The notes under the pieces: generated by a model
Told to the model about the DNA's origin: nothing
Databases searched by the model: none
The model's input: only the letters and a program-made list of their open reading frames with translations
Position numbers and translations under genes: made by a program
From: Candidatus Stackebrandtia excrementipullorum
Lineage (GTDB): Bacteria; Actinomycetota; Actinomycetes; Mycobacteriales; Micromonosporaceae
Direction of reading: 5' to 3'
Length of the DNA: 64,000 nucleotides
Assembly (NCBI GenBank): GCA_019113825.1
Contig: DXGR01000135.1
Span: 1-64,000, forward strand
In this document: positions 53,622 to 63,455 of the stretch, piece by piece
Layout: every line of letters begins with the position of its first letter
Numbering within the stretch: the stretch's first letter is position 1

Positions 53622-54617
53622 TCACGATGAGAGGGGGCCCGTCGACCCCCGCACCACCAGTTCGGGCCGGAACAGGTATTCGGAGGTGGGCGCCGGTTGA
53701 CCGGCGATCTCGTCCAGGAGCGCTCGGACCGCGGCGGTTGCCATGGCTCGTACCGGTTGCCGTAGCGTGGTCAGCGGCGGATCGGTGTAGGCGATCAGCG
53801 GCGAGTCGTCGTAACCCACGATGGACACGTCTTTGGGGACCGACATGCCGCGGGCCCGTGCCTCCTGAACTGCTCCCAGCGCCATCAGGTCTGATCCACA
53901 CAGGATGGCCGTGGCCCCGGCGTCGAAGAGTCGCGCAGCCGCCGCCGCACCGCCTTCCACGCCGAACAGCGTCAGTTCCACCATCGGATCACCGACGTCG
54001 GCCATGGCTCTGGTGTAGCCGGTGAGCTTGCGCTGCACCGGCATGAAACGTTCCGGGCCGGAGATCAGGCCGATACGGTTATGCCCCAACGCGACGAGGT
54101 GTTCCACCGCCAACGTCGCGGCGAGGGTGTCGTCGCACGAGAAGCACGGCGCGTTGAGTCCACCGACATAACCGGTGAGGAACACCAACGGCAGCCCCGA
54201 ATCGACCAGGTCGTGGTAGCGCCGGTGATCCGCGGAGGTGTCGGCGTGCAATCCGGACACGAATACGATGCCGGCCACGTGTCGTTGGCGAAGCATGTCC
54301 ACGTACTCGTCTTCGGTTACACCGCCCGGGTTCTGAGTGCACAGGACCGGCGTATATCCGGCAGCCGACAGTTCGGTGCTGATGACCTGCGCGAACAGCG
54401 GAAAGATCGGGTTTTCCAGCTCGGGGACGACCAGACCGATGAGGCCCGCGCTGTGCTGTCGCAGTTGAGCCGGCCGTTCATAACCGAGCACGTCCAGGGC
54501 CGTCAGTACCGCCTGTCTGGTCGAGGCGCCGACACCTGGTCGGTCATTGAGGACTCGAGAGACCGTTGCCTCGCTGACGCCGGCTTGTCCGGCGATGTCT
54601 GAGAGTCGGGGACGCAT
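53622..54617 (-). CDS. LacI-family repressor of the alpha-glucoside system
   Basis: Predicted 331 aa. The LacI helix-turn-helix RLSDIAGQAGVSEATVSRVLNDRPGVGASTR is followed by a periplasmic-binding-like sensor domain (GLIGLVVPELENPIFPLFAQVI ... ALGHNRIGLISGPE ... SIVGYDDSPLIAYTDPPLTTLRQP). A TACAGT -10 hexamer ends 7 nt before the ATG, so a leaderless mRNA is likely. Its place between a GH13 enzyme and a maltose-type importer points to a MalR/AglR-like repressor of both. Confidence 0.92.
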   Translation of the reverse strand: MRPRLSDIAGQAGVSEATVSRVLNDRPGVGASTRQAVLTALDVLGYERPAQLRQHSAGLIGLVVPELENPIFPLFAQVISTELSAAGYTPVLCTQNPGGVTEDEYVDMLRQRHVAGIVFVSGLHADTSADHRRYHDLVDSGLPLVFLTGYVGGLNAPCFSCDDTLAATLAVEHLVALGHNRIGLISGPERFMPVQRKLTGYTRAMADVGDPMVELTLFGVEGGAAAAARLFDAGATAILCGSDLMALGAVQEARARGMSVPKDVSIVGYDDSPLIAYTDPPLTTLRQPVRAMATAAVRALLDEIAGQPAPTSEYLFRPELVVRGSTGPLSS

Positions 54618-54635
54618 GCAGGGCACTGTAACCCA

Positions 54636-54692
54636 TTCGCAAGATTCGAACAATATGATTGCAGGCCCTTCCAAATTCTGCAAAGTCTTGCT
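54636..54692. promoter_or_regulatory. Candidate LacI-type operators between lacI gene and malE gene
   Basis: Two imperfect palindromes containing GCAA/TTGC half sites: TTCGCAAGATTCGAAC (54636-54651) and TGCAAAGTCTTGCT (54679-54692). LacI-family sugar repressors of actinobacteria bind GCAAG-type inverted repeats, and these sites flank the divergent start region. Confidence 0.4.
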
Positions 54693-54913
54693 AATGTCCG
54701 ATAACCGTCGCGCACGCCGTGACCACGGTCACCCACCACTTCGGTGGTGCCGAGCAGATTCCCTCGGGCCACGCCCGGCACCACGCCCGGAGTCCATCGG
54801 TGACACGACACGGCCGACCACAACGGCACCCGCCCCCTCGCCGACGACGACGCGGTAACGCGCCACCTACAGCCCGAACCCACATGTTTCATCAACAGGA
54901 TCTAGGAGAAGCC

Positions 54914-56155
54914 ATGCGCATGAGGTCCGCCGGAATCGCGGTCGGTACCGCCCTCGCCCTGGGGTTGACCGCCTGTGGCGGCGACACCGGCCCCGCCACC
55001 ACCGACGAATCCATCGACTTCGACGGCACTCTCGTCATCTGGACCGACGAAGAACGCGCCGACAGCCTTCAGGCCGTCGTGGAGGAGTTCGCCACGGCGA
55101 ACAACATCGAGATCGAGGTGAACGGCATCGCCCAAGACCTCCAGGACGCCTTCGTCACCGCATCCGAACAGGGCGAGGGCCCCGACATCCTGGTCCAGGC
55201 TCACGACTGGATCGGCAACCTCGTCCAGAACGGCACCATCGACCCGGTGCCGTTGACCGAGGAACAGCAGTCCGCCATCAACTCCGACGCGCTGCGCGCC
55301 GTCACCTACGACGGTCAGATCTACGGCACGCCTTACGCGATGGAAAACCTCGCGCTGATCCGGAACACCGAGCTGGCACCCGACGAACCCGCCACCATAG
55401 AGGACATGGTCGCCACCGGCCAAGACCTCAAGGCGGCCGGCGACGTCGAGGACGTTCTATCCATCGAGGTCAGCGCCGACGGCAACCCGTACAACGCCTA
55501 CCCGTTCTACGCCTCCGGCGGCGGTTATCTCTTCGGCATGGACGAATCCGGCACCTACGACCCCTCCGATCTCGGGCTGGATCAGCCCGAAGCCGTGGAA
55601 GCCTTCGAAAAACTCGCATGGCTGGGTGAAGAGGAGGCCATGAAGACGTCGATGGGCGCCGAACAGGCCATCCCCATGTTCGCCGAGGGCAAGACCGCGT
55701 TCCTCGTCGCCGGACCGTGGGCGATGAACCAGATCAACACCGCAGGCATCGACTACGAGATCTCCCCGATCCCCGCGTTCGACGGTGGAGAGAAGGCGAC
55801 GCCGTTTGTGGGCACCCAGACCTTCTTCGTCGCCAGCAAGGGCAAGAACAAGGCTTTCGCCCAGGAGTTCGTCACCGACTTCATCACCGGCACCGACCTC
55901 GCGACGAAACTGTACGAATCGGACCCACGGCCACCGGCCAACATCGAGGCCGCCGCAGCGGCGGGTGCCTCCGACCCGAACATGGAGAAGTTCCTCGCCG
56001 CCGGCGAAGGCGGATACATCCTGCCGGCCATCCCCGAGATGCAGGCGGTTTGGGAGCCGTTCGGTCGCGCTCAGGCCGCGGTCATCAGCGGGGACGACGT
56101 CGAAACCGCCGTCGAAGCCGCAGCCAAGGCGATCAACGACGCGATCAACGGTTGA
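54914..56155 (+). CDS. Maltose/oligosaccharide-binding lipoprotein
   Basis: Predicted 413 aa. Lipobox LTAC near residue 20. An SBP_bac_1 domain with LVIWTDEERADSLQAVVEEFATANNIEIEV, EGPDILVQAHDWIGNLVQNGTI, GTPYAMENLALI and AIPMFAEGKTAFLVAGPWAMNQI is typical of MalE. AGGAG lies 5 nt before the ATG; a longer frame upstream contains the operator region and is not coding. It is first in the malEFG-type operon; its transport ATPase must be encoded elsewhere. Confidence 0.93.
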   Translation: MRMRSAGIAVGTALALGLTACGGDTGPATTDESIDFDGTLVIWTDEERADSLQAVVEEFATANNIEIEVNGIAQDLQDAFVTASEQGEGPDILVQAHDWIGNLVQNGTIDPVPLTEEQQSAINSDALRAVTYDGQIYGTPYAMENLALIRNTELAPDEPATIEDMVATGQDLKAAGDVEDVLSIEVSADGNPYNAYPFYASGGGYLFGMDESGTYDPSDLGLDQPEAVEAFEKLAWLGEEEAMKTSMGAEQAIPMFAEGKTAFLVAGPWAMNQINTAGIDYEISPIPAFDGGEKATPFVGTQTFFVASKGKNKAFAQEFVTDFITGTDLATKLYESDPRPPANIEAAAAAGASDPNMEKFLAAGEGGYILPAIPEMQAVWEPFGRAQAAVISGDDVETAVEAAAKAINDAING

Positions 56156-56156
56156 G

Positions 56157-57710
56157 ATGACCGACTCGGGCACGCGGACCGGCATCTCCGGTCAACTGGT
56201 GAAGATCCTCGTGCTGGGAGTAGTCGCCGCCCTCGCCATCTGGGCGGCGACTCCTCTGGTCGGCGCGGAAAACTGGGTCGGGCTCGGTGTGGTCGTCGTC
56301 GTGACCGCGCTGATCTTCTACGTCTACCTGTCGCCTCGACGGCTTCCCGCCAAATATCTGCTGCCGGGAACACTGCTTTTGATCGCGTTCCAGCTCATAC
56401 CGGTCTTCTACACCGCCTCCACGTCGATCACGAACTACGGAGACGGACACCGGGGCGACAAGGACGACGCGATCGCCATGATCCAGGCTGCCGCCGTCAA
56501 GGAGGTCCCCGGCGCGGACCGGTACCTGTTGTCCGCCGCGTGGGAGGGTGAGAACTCCGACGACGGTCGGCTCGTGTTTCTCTTGACCCAACCGCAGGAC
56601 GAGGCCTACTACGTCGGTGACGAGGAGGGCCTGGCCACGCTGGACCCGTCCACGTTGACCGTCGACGCCGACGGCCGCATCGTGGCGGCCGAAGGCTACA
56701 CCGTGATGTCGCGCGGGGAGTTCAACGCCAACAGCGACGCCATCACCGCATTCGCCGTGCCCGTCGACGACGGCGGTATCCGCTCCATCGGCTTCGACGC
56801 CTACCAGGGCATATCGACCCGCACCTATGACGGGTCCTGCGACTGCATCACCGACACCGAGACCGGCGACGTCTTCGTGGCCGACAACGACAACGGTTAC
56901 TTCATCGCCGACAACGGCTCACGACTGCGACAAGGCTGGCAGGTCAACGTCGGTTTCGACAACTTCACACGCGTCTTCACCGACCCCGACGTGCGAGGAC
57001 CGTTCATATCGGTGTTCGTCTGGAACATGATGTTCGCCCTGGGGTCGGTCCTGTTCACGTTCGCACTCGGGTTGACGTGCGCCATGGCGATGAACCACGA
57101 CCGCATCCGAGGCAAAACGCTCTACCGCATCCTCATGGTCTTGCCGTACGCCATGCCGTCGTTCGCGATGCTGCTCGTCTGGCGGGATATGTTCAACCCC
57201 GATTACGGGCTCCTGAATCAACTTCTTGGAATGGAACTCAACTGGTTCGGGGAGACGTGGTCGTCGCGGGCCGCCGTGTTGCTGGTCAACACATGGCTGG
57301 GTTACCCGTACATGTTTCTGATCTGTACCGGTGCGTTGCAGGCACTACCGAAGGACACCTTGGAGGCGGCCCGTCTCGACGGTGCGAGCCCGCTTCAATC
57401 GTTCCGCTCCATCACGTTGCCGCTGCTGTTGGTCGCGTTGACGCCCCTGCTCATTTCGTCGTTCGCGTTCAACTTCAACAACTTCAACGCCATCCAACTC
57501 ACGTCGGCGGGCCACCCGTTCTCCGACGCCGCCGGTCAGGTCGGCGACACCGATCTGCTCATCACCTACACGTTCCGTCTCGCATTCGCCGGGAGCGGAG
57601 TCGACTACGGCTATGCCGCGGCGGTGAGCATGTTCATCTTCACGATCGTCGCCGTCATCTCCGGCATCAGCTTCGCTCGAACCCGTAAGCAGGAGGAGAT
57701 CTACCGATGA
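56157..57710 (+). CDS. Maltose-type ABC permease (MalF)
   Basis: Predicted 517 aa. Three N-terminal helices are followed by a large extracytoplasmic domain (about residues 85-265), as in MalF, and then six helices with the EAA loop ALPKDTLEAARLDGASPLQSFRSITLPLL near 390-420. The start lies 1 bp past the malE stop. The extracellular domain contains a cysteine pair (SCDC). It forms the channel with the MalG-type permease that follows by a 4-bp overlap. Confidence 0.92.
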   Translation: MTDSGTRTGISGQLVKILVLGVVAALAIWAATPLVGAENWVGLGVVVVVTALIFYVYLSPRRLPAKYLLPGTLLLIAFQLIPVFYTASTSITNYGDGHRGDKDDAIAMIQAAAVKEVPGADRYLLSAAWEGENSDDGRLVFLLTQPQDEAYYVGDEEGLATLDPSTLTVDADGRIVAAEGYTVMSRGEFNANSDAITAFAVPVDDGGIRSIGFDAYQGISTRTYDGSCDCITDTETGDVFVADNDNGYFIADNGSRLRQGWQVNVGFDNFTRVFTDPDVRGPFISVFVWNMMFALGSVLFTFALGLTCAMAMNHDRIRGKTLYRILMVLPYAMPSFAMLLVWRDMFNPDYGLLNQLLGMELNWFGETWSSRAAVLLVNTWLGYPYMFLICTGALQALPKDTLEAARLDGASPLQSFRSITLPLLLVALTPLLISSFAFNFNNFNAIQLTSAGHPFSDAAGQVGDTDLLITYTFRLAFAGSGVDYGYAAAVSMFIFTIVAVISGISFARTRKQEEIYR

Positions 57711-58561
57711 AAGGCAACTGGTGGACCACCGTGGGGTGGCGACATCTCGTCGCCGTCGTCGCCGTCGTCTTTTCGCTCGTCCCCATCGTCTTCGTCATAT
57801 CCAGCGCTTTCAATCCGTTGGGGACGCTGTCGTCGACGTCCCTGCTGCCTTCGCACGGCTTCTCGTTGTCGAACCTCGTCAACCTGTTCGAACAAACCAA
57901 CTTCGGTCGCTGGTATCTGAACACGCTCGTCATCGCAACGGTTGCGGCGACCGTGTCGATTTTCATCTCGGCGCTCGCCGCATACGCGTTCTCCCGGTTT
58001 CGGTTCGCGGGCCGCCGGATATCGCTGCTGTCCCTCCTGCTGATACAGATGTTTCCGCAGTTTCTGGCCATCGTCGCCATCTTCCTGATCTTCACGCAGG
58101 TCGGCGAATACTGGCCTCAGCTGGGGTTCAACACGTGGTCGGGACTGATCCTGGTCTACCTGGGTGGTGCCCTCGGGGTGAGTACCTGGTTGATGAAGGG
58201 CTTCTTCGACACCATCCCCAGAGAACTCGACGAGTCGGCCACCATGGACGGTGCGAGCCACAACCAGATCTTTTTCCGCATCATCCTTCCGCTGGTGACA
58301 CCGATTCTGGCCATCTGCGGGCTGCTCGCGTTCATCGGCATGGTGAACGAATACATCATCGCGTCGGTCTTTCTGACCGGCTCATCCGACAAGACGCTTG
58401 CCGTGGGTCTGGCGGGGATGGTCGCCGCCAACACCCGTGAAGCGCAGTTCGGAATGTTCTGTGCCGGAACCCTGTTGACCGCCGTCCCCACGGTCGGCGT
58501 CTTCATGTTCCTCCAGCGCTACATCGTCCACGGTCTCGTCGGAGGCGCGGTGAAAGGCTGA
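57707..58561 (+). CDS. Maltose-type ABC permease (MalG)
   Basis: Predicted 284 aa with six membrane helices. N-terminal GWRHLVAVVAVVFSLVPIVFVISSAFNP, middle SALAAYAFSRFRFAGRR, and the EAA loop TIPRELDESATMDGASHNQIFFRIILPL near residues 165-195. It overlaps the MalF gene by ATGA. No ATPase gene follows; actinobacteria often use a shared MsiK-type ATPase for such importers. Confidence 0.93.
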   Translation: MKGNWWTTVGWRHLVAVVAVVFSLVPIVFVISSAFNPLGTLSSTSLLPSHGFSLSNLVNLFEQTNFGRWYLNTLVIATVAATVSIFISALAAYAFSRFRFAGRRISLLSLLLIQMFPQFLAIVAIFLIFTQVGEYWPQLGFNTWSGLILVYLGGALGVSTWLMKGFFDTIPRELDESATMDGASHNQIFFRIILPLVTPILAICGLLAFIGMVNEYIIASVFLTGSSDKTLAVGLAGMVAANTREAQFGMFCAGTLLTAVPTVGVFMFLQRYIVHGLVGGAVKG

Positions 58562-58716
58562 CGACGTCGTGAGACACGTTCACCGGTCACGGTAAGCCGG
58601 GTCCGGAGCCGATGACGGCTCTTACTCAAGACAAGGGCAAACCCTGACCAAGGTCCGGGGTTCGTGTCCGTCCCACGAACGACGCGAGGGCGATGAAGGC
58701 GCCGTAACGTGTGATC

Positions 58717-59664
58717 GTGTCCACCATTTCGACAGAAAACCTCACGAAGCGATACTCGCGGGTCACCGCGCTCGACTCGCTGACCGTGGAAGTACCCGAG
58801 GGGGTGTGCGGTCTCGTCGGCGCCAACGGTGCCGGCAAGTCCACCCTTATCAAGCTTCTACTCGGGCTACTCCCGCCCAGCGCGGGAGGCGCCCACGTCC
58901 TCGGGCACGACGTCGCCACAGAAGGAGAGTCGATCCGTCGGCTCATCGGCTACATGCCCGAACACGATTGTCTTCCACCCGACGTATCTGCCGCCGAGTT
59001 CGTCGTGCACATGGCCAAGGTCGCGGGGCTTCCCACCGATGCGGCGCGCCGCCGTACCGCCGACACACTGCGCCACGTCGGCATGTTCGAGGAACGGTAC
59101 CGTCCCATGGGCGGTTACTCCACCGGGATGAAACAGCGCGTCAAACTGGCTCAAGCGCTCGTTCACGACCCGAAACTGGTCTTTCTCGACGAACCCACCA
59201 ACGGTCTCGACCCGCAGGGTCGAGACGAGATGCTGGATCTGATCCGTCGGGTGTACAAAAAGTTCGGTATTTCCGTCCTCGTGACCTCGCACCTGCTGGG
59301 CGAACTCGAACGCACCAGCGACCACGTCGTCGTCATCGACGGCGGCCGACTCATGAAATCGGAGTCCACCAAGGCCCTGACGTCGCAAACCCGCACGCTC
59401 ATTCTCGAAGTGCTTCACCCCGACGGGGCCGACGGCGCCACCGAGATCGCCTTCGAGGCGTTGCAGAAGACACATCTGTCGCCGCGCCGCGTCGACCAGC
59501 TCCTGTACGTGCCGGTCACCGACGAAACAACGTTCGACCTCATTCGGGACACGATCGCGCACACCGGTCTGGGGCTGGTGCGGCTCCAGCGTGAACGGCA
59601 CCGCATGAGCGAACTGTTCACCGACGCTCACGAAGGGAGCGGTCAACATGTCGCTGTCGACTGA
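58717..59664 (+). CDS. ABC-2 type transporter ATP-binding protein
   Basis: Predicted 315 aa. Walker A GANGAGKST near residue 38, signature STGMKQR near 135, Walker B LVFLDEPTNGLDPQGRDEM near 155, H-loop VTSHLL. The 100-residue C-terminal extension is usual for exporters of this type. TAACGT (58705-58710) lies 6 nt before GTG 58717, suggesting a leaderless mRNA; a GTG two codons earlier is an alternative. The next gene, its permease, overlaps it by 17 bp. Confidence 0.9.
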   Translation: MSTISTENLTKRYSRVTALDSLTVEVPEGVCGLVGANGAGKSTLIKLLLGLLPPSAGGAHVLGHDVATEGESIRRLIGYMPEHDCLPPDVSAAEFVVHMAKVAGLPTDAARRRTADTLRHVGMFEERYRPMGGYSTGMKQRVKLAQALVHDPKLVFLDEPTNGLDPQGRDEMLDLIRRVYKKFGISVLVTSHLLGELERTSDHVVVIDGGRLMKSESTKALTSQTRTLILEVLHPDGADGATEIAFEALQKTHLSPRRVDQLLYVPVTDETTFDLIRDTIAHTGLGLVRLQRERHRMSELFTDAHEGSGQHVAVD

Positions 59665-60565
59665 CAACTCGGCGATTCACAACATCGGCTATCGCCGTTA
59701 CGACGGCCCTCGGCTGGGGCGTCGGCATGCGGCCAAGGCCATCTACGGCCAGACCCTTCGCGGAGCGTTCGGGATCGGCCGCGGCATCGGCGGTAAACTT
59801 TTCCCGTGGCTGCTGGCCAGTGCGGCGCTGTTCCCGGCATTGGTCATCGTCATCGTTCAAGCCTCGGTCTTCAGCGACCCCGATGTCGATCCAGAAGCAC
59901 TCGTCGGGCTGAACCACTACACCACGTTCATCGTCGCCGTTCCCATGCTGTTCGTGGCATCTCAAGCACCACAGGCGTTTTCGCGGGACCTGCGCTTTCA
60001 CACGTTGCCGCTGTACTTCTCACGGCAGGTGAACCACCACGACTACACCAATGCCCGGCTTCTCGGACTGTGGACCGCGGTGTCCATACTCCTGCTGGCT
60101 CCGCTGACCATGCTGTACCTGGGCGGGCTCGCGATATCGCTCCCCGTTGGCGAATGGTCCGCCGGCTTCGTGGGAAGTGCCGTGTCGGTCCTCCTGCTGA
60201 CCGCGATGTTGACGGTCATCGGCGCGCTCATCGCCTCGATCACGCCTCGCCGGGGTCTGGGCGTCGTCGCCGTCATATCGGTACTCCTCGGCAGCTATAC
60301 CGTCGCCCAGTTTCTTCAGGCGATGGGTCACGCCTTCGGCAACGAACAGACCTCCGCGTGGATGGGTGTTTTCTCTCCGGTCTCGATTTACGACGGTGTG
60401 CAGTCGTTCCTGTTCCAGGGTGCACCGTTCAACTTCGAGTCGTTCATGATCGCTCCCACACCGACACCGGCGGCCGGGATCTTTCTCATCCTCGTCGCTC
60501 TCGGCATCGTGTTCGGGTGCCGTCAACTGCTGATTCTGCGATACCGGAAAGTTGCCGCCTCATGA
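59648..60565 (+). CDS. ABC-2 type permease
   Basis: Predicted 305 aa with six to seven membrane helices after a basic cytoplasmic start (NIGYRRYDGPRLGRRHAAKAI). VPMLFVASQAPQAFSRDLRFHTLPLYFSRQVNHHDYTNARLLGLW is typical of ABC-2 membrane proteins. GGGAG lies upstream of the ATG within the previous gene. It partners the ATPase before it; its stop overlaps the next ATPase start (ATGA). Confidence 0.85.
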   Translation: MSLSTDNSAIHNIGYRRYDGPRLGRRHAAKAIYGQTLRGAFGIGRGIGGKLFPWLLASAALFPALVIVIVQASVFSDPDVDPEALVGLNHYTTFIVAVPMLFVASQAPQAFSRDLRFHTLPLYFSRQVNHHDYTNARLLGLWTAVSILLLAPLTMLYLGGLAISLPVGEWSAGFVGSAVSVLLLTAMLTVIGALIASITPRRGLGVVAVISVLLGSYTVAQFLQAMGHAFGNEQTSAWMGVFSPVSIYDGVQSFLFQGAPFNFESFMIAPTPTPAAGIFLILVALGIVFGCRQLLILRYRKVAAS

Positions 60566-61476
60566 CCATCGAGATCAACCGGGTGTCCAAATGGTTTGGA
60601 CATGTCGTGGCCGTCAACGACGTTTCCATGACCATCAAACCCGGTATCACCGGACTGTTGGGGCCCAACGGCGCCGGAAAGACGACGCTCCTCAACATGA
60701 TCGCCGGGTTCACGGCGCCGTCAGCCGGGGCCGTGATGTTGGACGGCGCCATCACATGGCGCAACGAGCGCATCTACTCGACCATCGGACTGGTACCCGA
60801 ACAGGAGGCGATGTACGACTTCCTGACCGGCCGCAAATTCGTTCTCGCCAACGCCACACTGCACGGCCTCCCCGACGCCACGGCTGCGGCCGAGGCGGCG
60901 ATCGCCCAAGTGGACATGGCCGCCGCCGCGGATCGCCCCATAGCGACCTACTCCAAGGGCATGCGGCAGCGCATGAAAATGGCCGCGGCCCTGGTTCACG
61001 ATCCGAAGGTTCTGCTCCTCGACGAGCCGTTCAACGGCATGGACCCCAGGCAGCGTCTTCACCTGATGGACCTGTTGCGGGCCATGGGTTCGCAAGGAAG
61101 AACCGTGGTTTTCAGCTCCCACATCCTCGAAGAGGTCGAGCAACTGGCGACGCACATCGAGGTCATGGTTGCCGGGCGGCACGCCGCATCCGGTGATTAC
61201 CGGGCCATTCGTCGACTCATGACCGACCGGCCGCACCAGTTCCGTCTGCACAGCGACGACAACCGCAGGCTTGCCGCGGCCCTCGTCGTCGACGGCGGGG
61301 TCGTCTCCATCGATATCGACGAGGAGGAGGGCACGCTACACGTGCAGACCGGTGACTTCGGGACGTTCACCGCGAGGTTGCCGAAGATCGCCGTCGACAA
61401 CGGGATCCGCCTGTACGACGTGACACCTGCGGACGAATCGCTGGAGAGTGTCTTCAGCTATCTGGTGAAGGGATAG
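60562..61476 (+). CDS. ABC-2 type transporter ATP-binding protein
   Basis: Predicted 304 aa. Walker A GPNGAGKTT near residue 38, signature YSKGMRQR near 133, Walker B VLLLDEPFNGMDPRQRLHL near 152, H-loop FSSHIL. It resembles the ATPase two genes upstream but is a separate paralogue. A translation-coupled ATGA start in the four-gene exporter operon supports a second ATPase/permease pair or a heteromeric exporter. Confidence 0.9.
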   Translation: MTIEINRVSKWFGHVVAVNDVSMTIKPGITGLLGPNGAGKTTLLNMIAGFTAPSAGAVMLDGAITWRNERIYSTIGLVPEQEAMYDFLTGRKFVLANATLHGLPDATAAAEAAIAQVDMAAAADRPIATYSKGMRQRMKMAAALVHDPKVLLLDEPFNGMDPRQRLHLMDLLRAMGSQGRTVVFSSHILEEVEQLATHIEVMVAGRHAASGDYRAIRRLMTDRPHQFRLHSDDNRRLAAALVVDGGVVSIDIDEEEGTLHVQTGDFGTFTARLPKIAVDNGIRLYDVTPADESLESVFSYLVKG

Positions 61477-61480
61477 GACC

Positions 61481-62194
61481 ATGAACGGCACCATTGCTCG
61501 GCTGACCCTGTCCAATCTGATGCGCGGTTGGCGCGGCCCCCTACTGGCTCTGCTTCCCCTGTCGTTTCTGTTCCTGGCGGCCGTCAGTCGATACATGATC
61601 GGCGTGAACGATCAGGCGATCAACGGTCTGTTGGACGGCCTGAATCTCGTAACGATCGTCCCGCTCATGGCACTCATCATCGGTACCGGTGCGCTGGCCA
61701 CCGAGATCGACGACGGTTCGATCATCTACATGCTGACCAAACCGATCAACCGGCACACGATCATCGCGACGAAACTGGGTGTGGCGGTGGCCGTGGGGGT
61801 CGGCCTCACCGGGATACCCACTCTCGTGGCGGGTGTTCTTCTCACCGGCACGTTGGGCGACGCGGCGATGGCGTACACGATGGCCGCGGTCGTCAGCACC
61901 ATCCTCTACAGCGCACTGTTCATCATGCTCAGTGCCGTCTCACGACACGCCGTCGTCATCGGGCTCGTCTACGTCCTGTTGTGGGAGGGCCTGTTCATCG
62001 GGCTCGTCGGAGGGGCTCGTGTCCTGAGCATCCAGCACTGGGCCGCATCCATGACCTCACAGGTCTTCGGCGACGTGATGGAGGCCGATGTCAACGGTAT
62101 CCTGGCCACCGTGTTGGCGGTGACCATGTTCGTCGCCATGACGTGGTTCGCCGGTTCACGGTTGCGTTCCCTCAGCCTCGCGAAGGAGGCCTGA
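61481..62194 (+). CDS. ABC-2 type permease, short
   Basis: Predicted 237 aa with six membrane helices (PLLALLPLSFLFLAAVSRYM, IVPLMALIIGTGALATEIDDGSIIYMLTKPI, LGVAVAVGVGLTGIPTLVAGVLL and others). The EIDDGSIIYMLTKPINRHTIIATKLG segment is typical of NosY-like ABC-2 permeases. It begins 4 bp after the ATPase stop. Substrate of this exporter pair is unknown. Confidence 0.85.
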   Translation: MNGTIARLTLSNLMRGWRGPLLALLPLSFLFLAAVSRYMIGVNDQAINGLLDGLNLVTIVPLMALIIGTGALATEIDDGSIIYMLTKPINRHTIIATKLGVAVAVGVGLTGIPTLVAGVLLTGTLGDAAMAYTMAAVVSTILYSALFIMLSAVSRHAVVIGLVYVLLWEGLFIGLVGGARVLSIQHWAASMTSQVFGDVMEADVNGILATVLAVTMFVAMTWFAGSRLRSLSLAKEA

Positions 62195-62430
62195 GATCAC
62201 GTGGTGAAGCCGCCTTCGGTCCTCGTTCGTCACGACCTCAAGAGACGACGGGATCAAGGGCGGCTTCTCGGCGTCGACGCCCGCTCAGGTGCATTCGGAG
62301 ATCTTGCGGCGCGAACATCACTGTCGCTTTCGGGCGTGAGCCAATAGAGTTAAGTGGTCGCCGCCCCGATTCCGACAATGCCCCCGGCGGCGTGGCCGAA
62401 CCGGGTCCCGAAACCGCGCATGGAGAACGA

Positions 62431-63426
62431 ATGAAACCCTCGTTCAAGAAGTTGCCTGCGACCTTCGGCGGCATCATGGTCGGCGCTGTCATCGCGATGT
62501 CGACGGCGGTCCCCGCGCAGGCACACGCCGCGACGATCGCAGCGGTCACGACCTGCGGTGACGAGAACCGGTCCATCGCATGGAGCGTCACCAACGACGG
62601 CGAGCGGACGGCCACTGTCGAACGGGTGGAGAGCACGACCGAAGCCCCCGTCTCCGGTGAACTGAGCGAAGGCGCGCTTCTCGAACAGAACCTTGTCGGG
62701 CACCAGACCGTTCCTCACGGTGTCGACGCGTCCCTGACCATCACATTGACGTGGAGCGACGGCGAGCAGTCCACAGTGACCGGCGACGCCGACATCGCCG
62801 AGTGCGCGGAGGAGCCGAGTCGGCCGACGCTCGACGTCGCACACACATGTGGCGGACTTTCCGTCACCGTCACCAACCCGGAGGACGGTGACCGCGGCCA
62901 GGTGGTTCTTTCACCCAGCGCCGGGAACATCGTCACCGTCGCCTTGTGGCCGGGCGCCTCGGAGACCGTCGAGTTCCCCAAGCCCGGCGGAGTCGACGCG
63001 TTCACCGTGGAAATCACGGGTGCGGTCAACGAGACCATCGTGTGGGATCCGCCGGAAGAGTGCCCCGCCGCAACGTTGAACGTGTTCAACGACTGCAACG
63101 GCATGACGTTCACGCTTGCCAACCCCACCGAGGGTGAACCGACCGAGGTGTCGTTCACGCCGACGGCGGGACCGGCCAGGACGGTGACGGTCCTGCCCGG
63201 CGATGTCGTCGAGGTCGTCTTCCCGGCACAGGGAAACGGCTTCACGGTGACCGTGAGCAACGACGAATACGTCGAACCCTTTCGATGGGCGCGGCCGGAC
63301 TCGTGCGCGACTCTGCCGGTCACCGGGGCGTCCAGCATCACGTGGGCGGTGACCGGGGGCGCTGCCGTCCTGCTGGGCGTGGGCCTTCTGGCGGTACAGC
63401 GCATAAGGCCGAGTGGCCGATGGTGA
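62431..63426 (+). CDS. LPXTG-anchored surface protein with tandem repeats
   Basis: Predicted 331 aa. A Sec signal peptide (about residues 1-34, cleaved near AQAHAA) and a C-terminal sorting signal: LPVTG, a hydrophobic helix (WAVTGGAAVLLGVGLLAV) and a basic tail. The mature part has three similar Ig-like segments, each starting with a Cys; the last two (about 135-220 and 220-305) align well (HTCGGLSVTVTNP...GQVVLSPSAG and NDCNGMTFTLANP...VSFTPTAG). ATG at 62431 is preceded by GGAG. A sortase elsewhere should link it to the wall. The 236 bp before it include distant 9-bp inverted repeats (62206-62214 and 62259-62267). Confidence 0.85.
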   Translation: MKPSFKKLPATFGGIMVGAVIAMSTAVPAQAHAATIAAVTTCGDENRSIAWSVTNDGERTATVERVESTTEAPVSGELSEGALLEQNLVGHQTVPHGVDASLTITLTWSDGEQSTVTGDADIAECAEEPSRPTLDVAHTCGGLSVTVTNPEDGDRGQVVLSPSAGNIVTVALWPGASETVEFPKPGGVDAFTVEITGAVNETIVWDPPEECPAATLNVFNDCNGMTFTLANPTEGEPTEVSFTPTAGPARTVTVLPGDVVEVVFPAQGNGFTVTVSNDEYVEPFRWARPDSCATLPVTGASSITWAVTGGAAVLLGVGLLAVQRIRPSGRW

Positions 63427-63455
63427 TCGCGCCGTGAACCGTGCCCGACGTCGTA

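Noticed and set aside
54719..54913. N-terminal extension of the maltose-binding protein
   Set aside because: The frame is open, but the segment is Arg/His/Pro-rich, contains the operator region, and precedes a perfect lipoprotein signal with a good ribosome-binding site at 54914.
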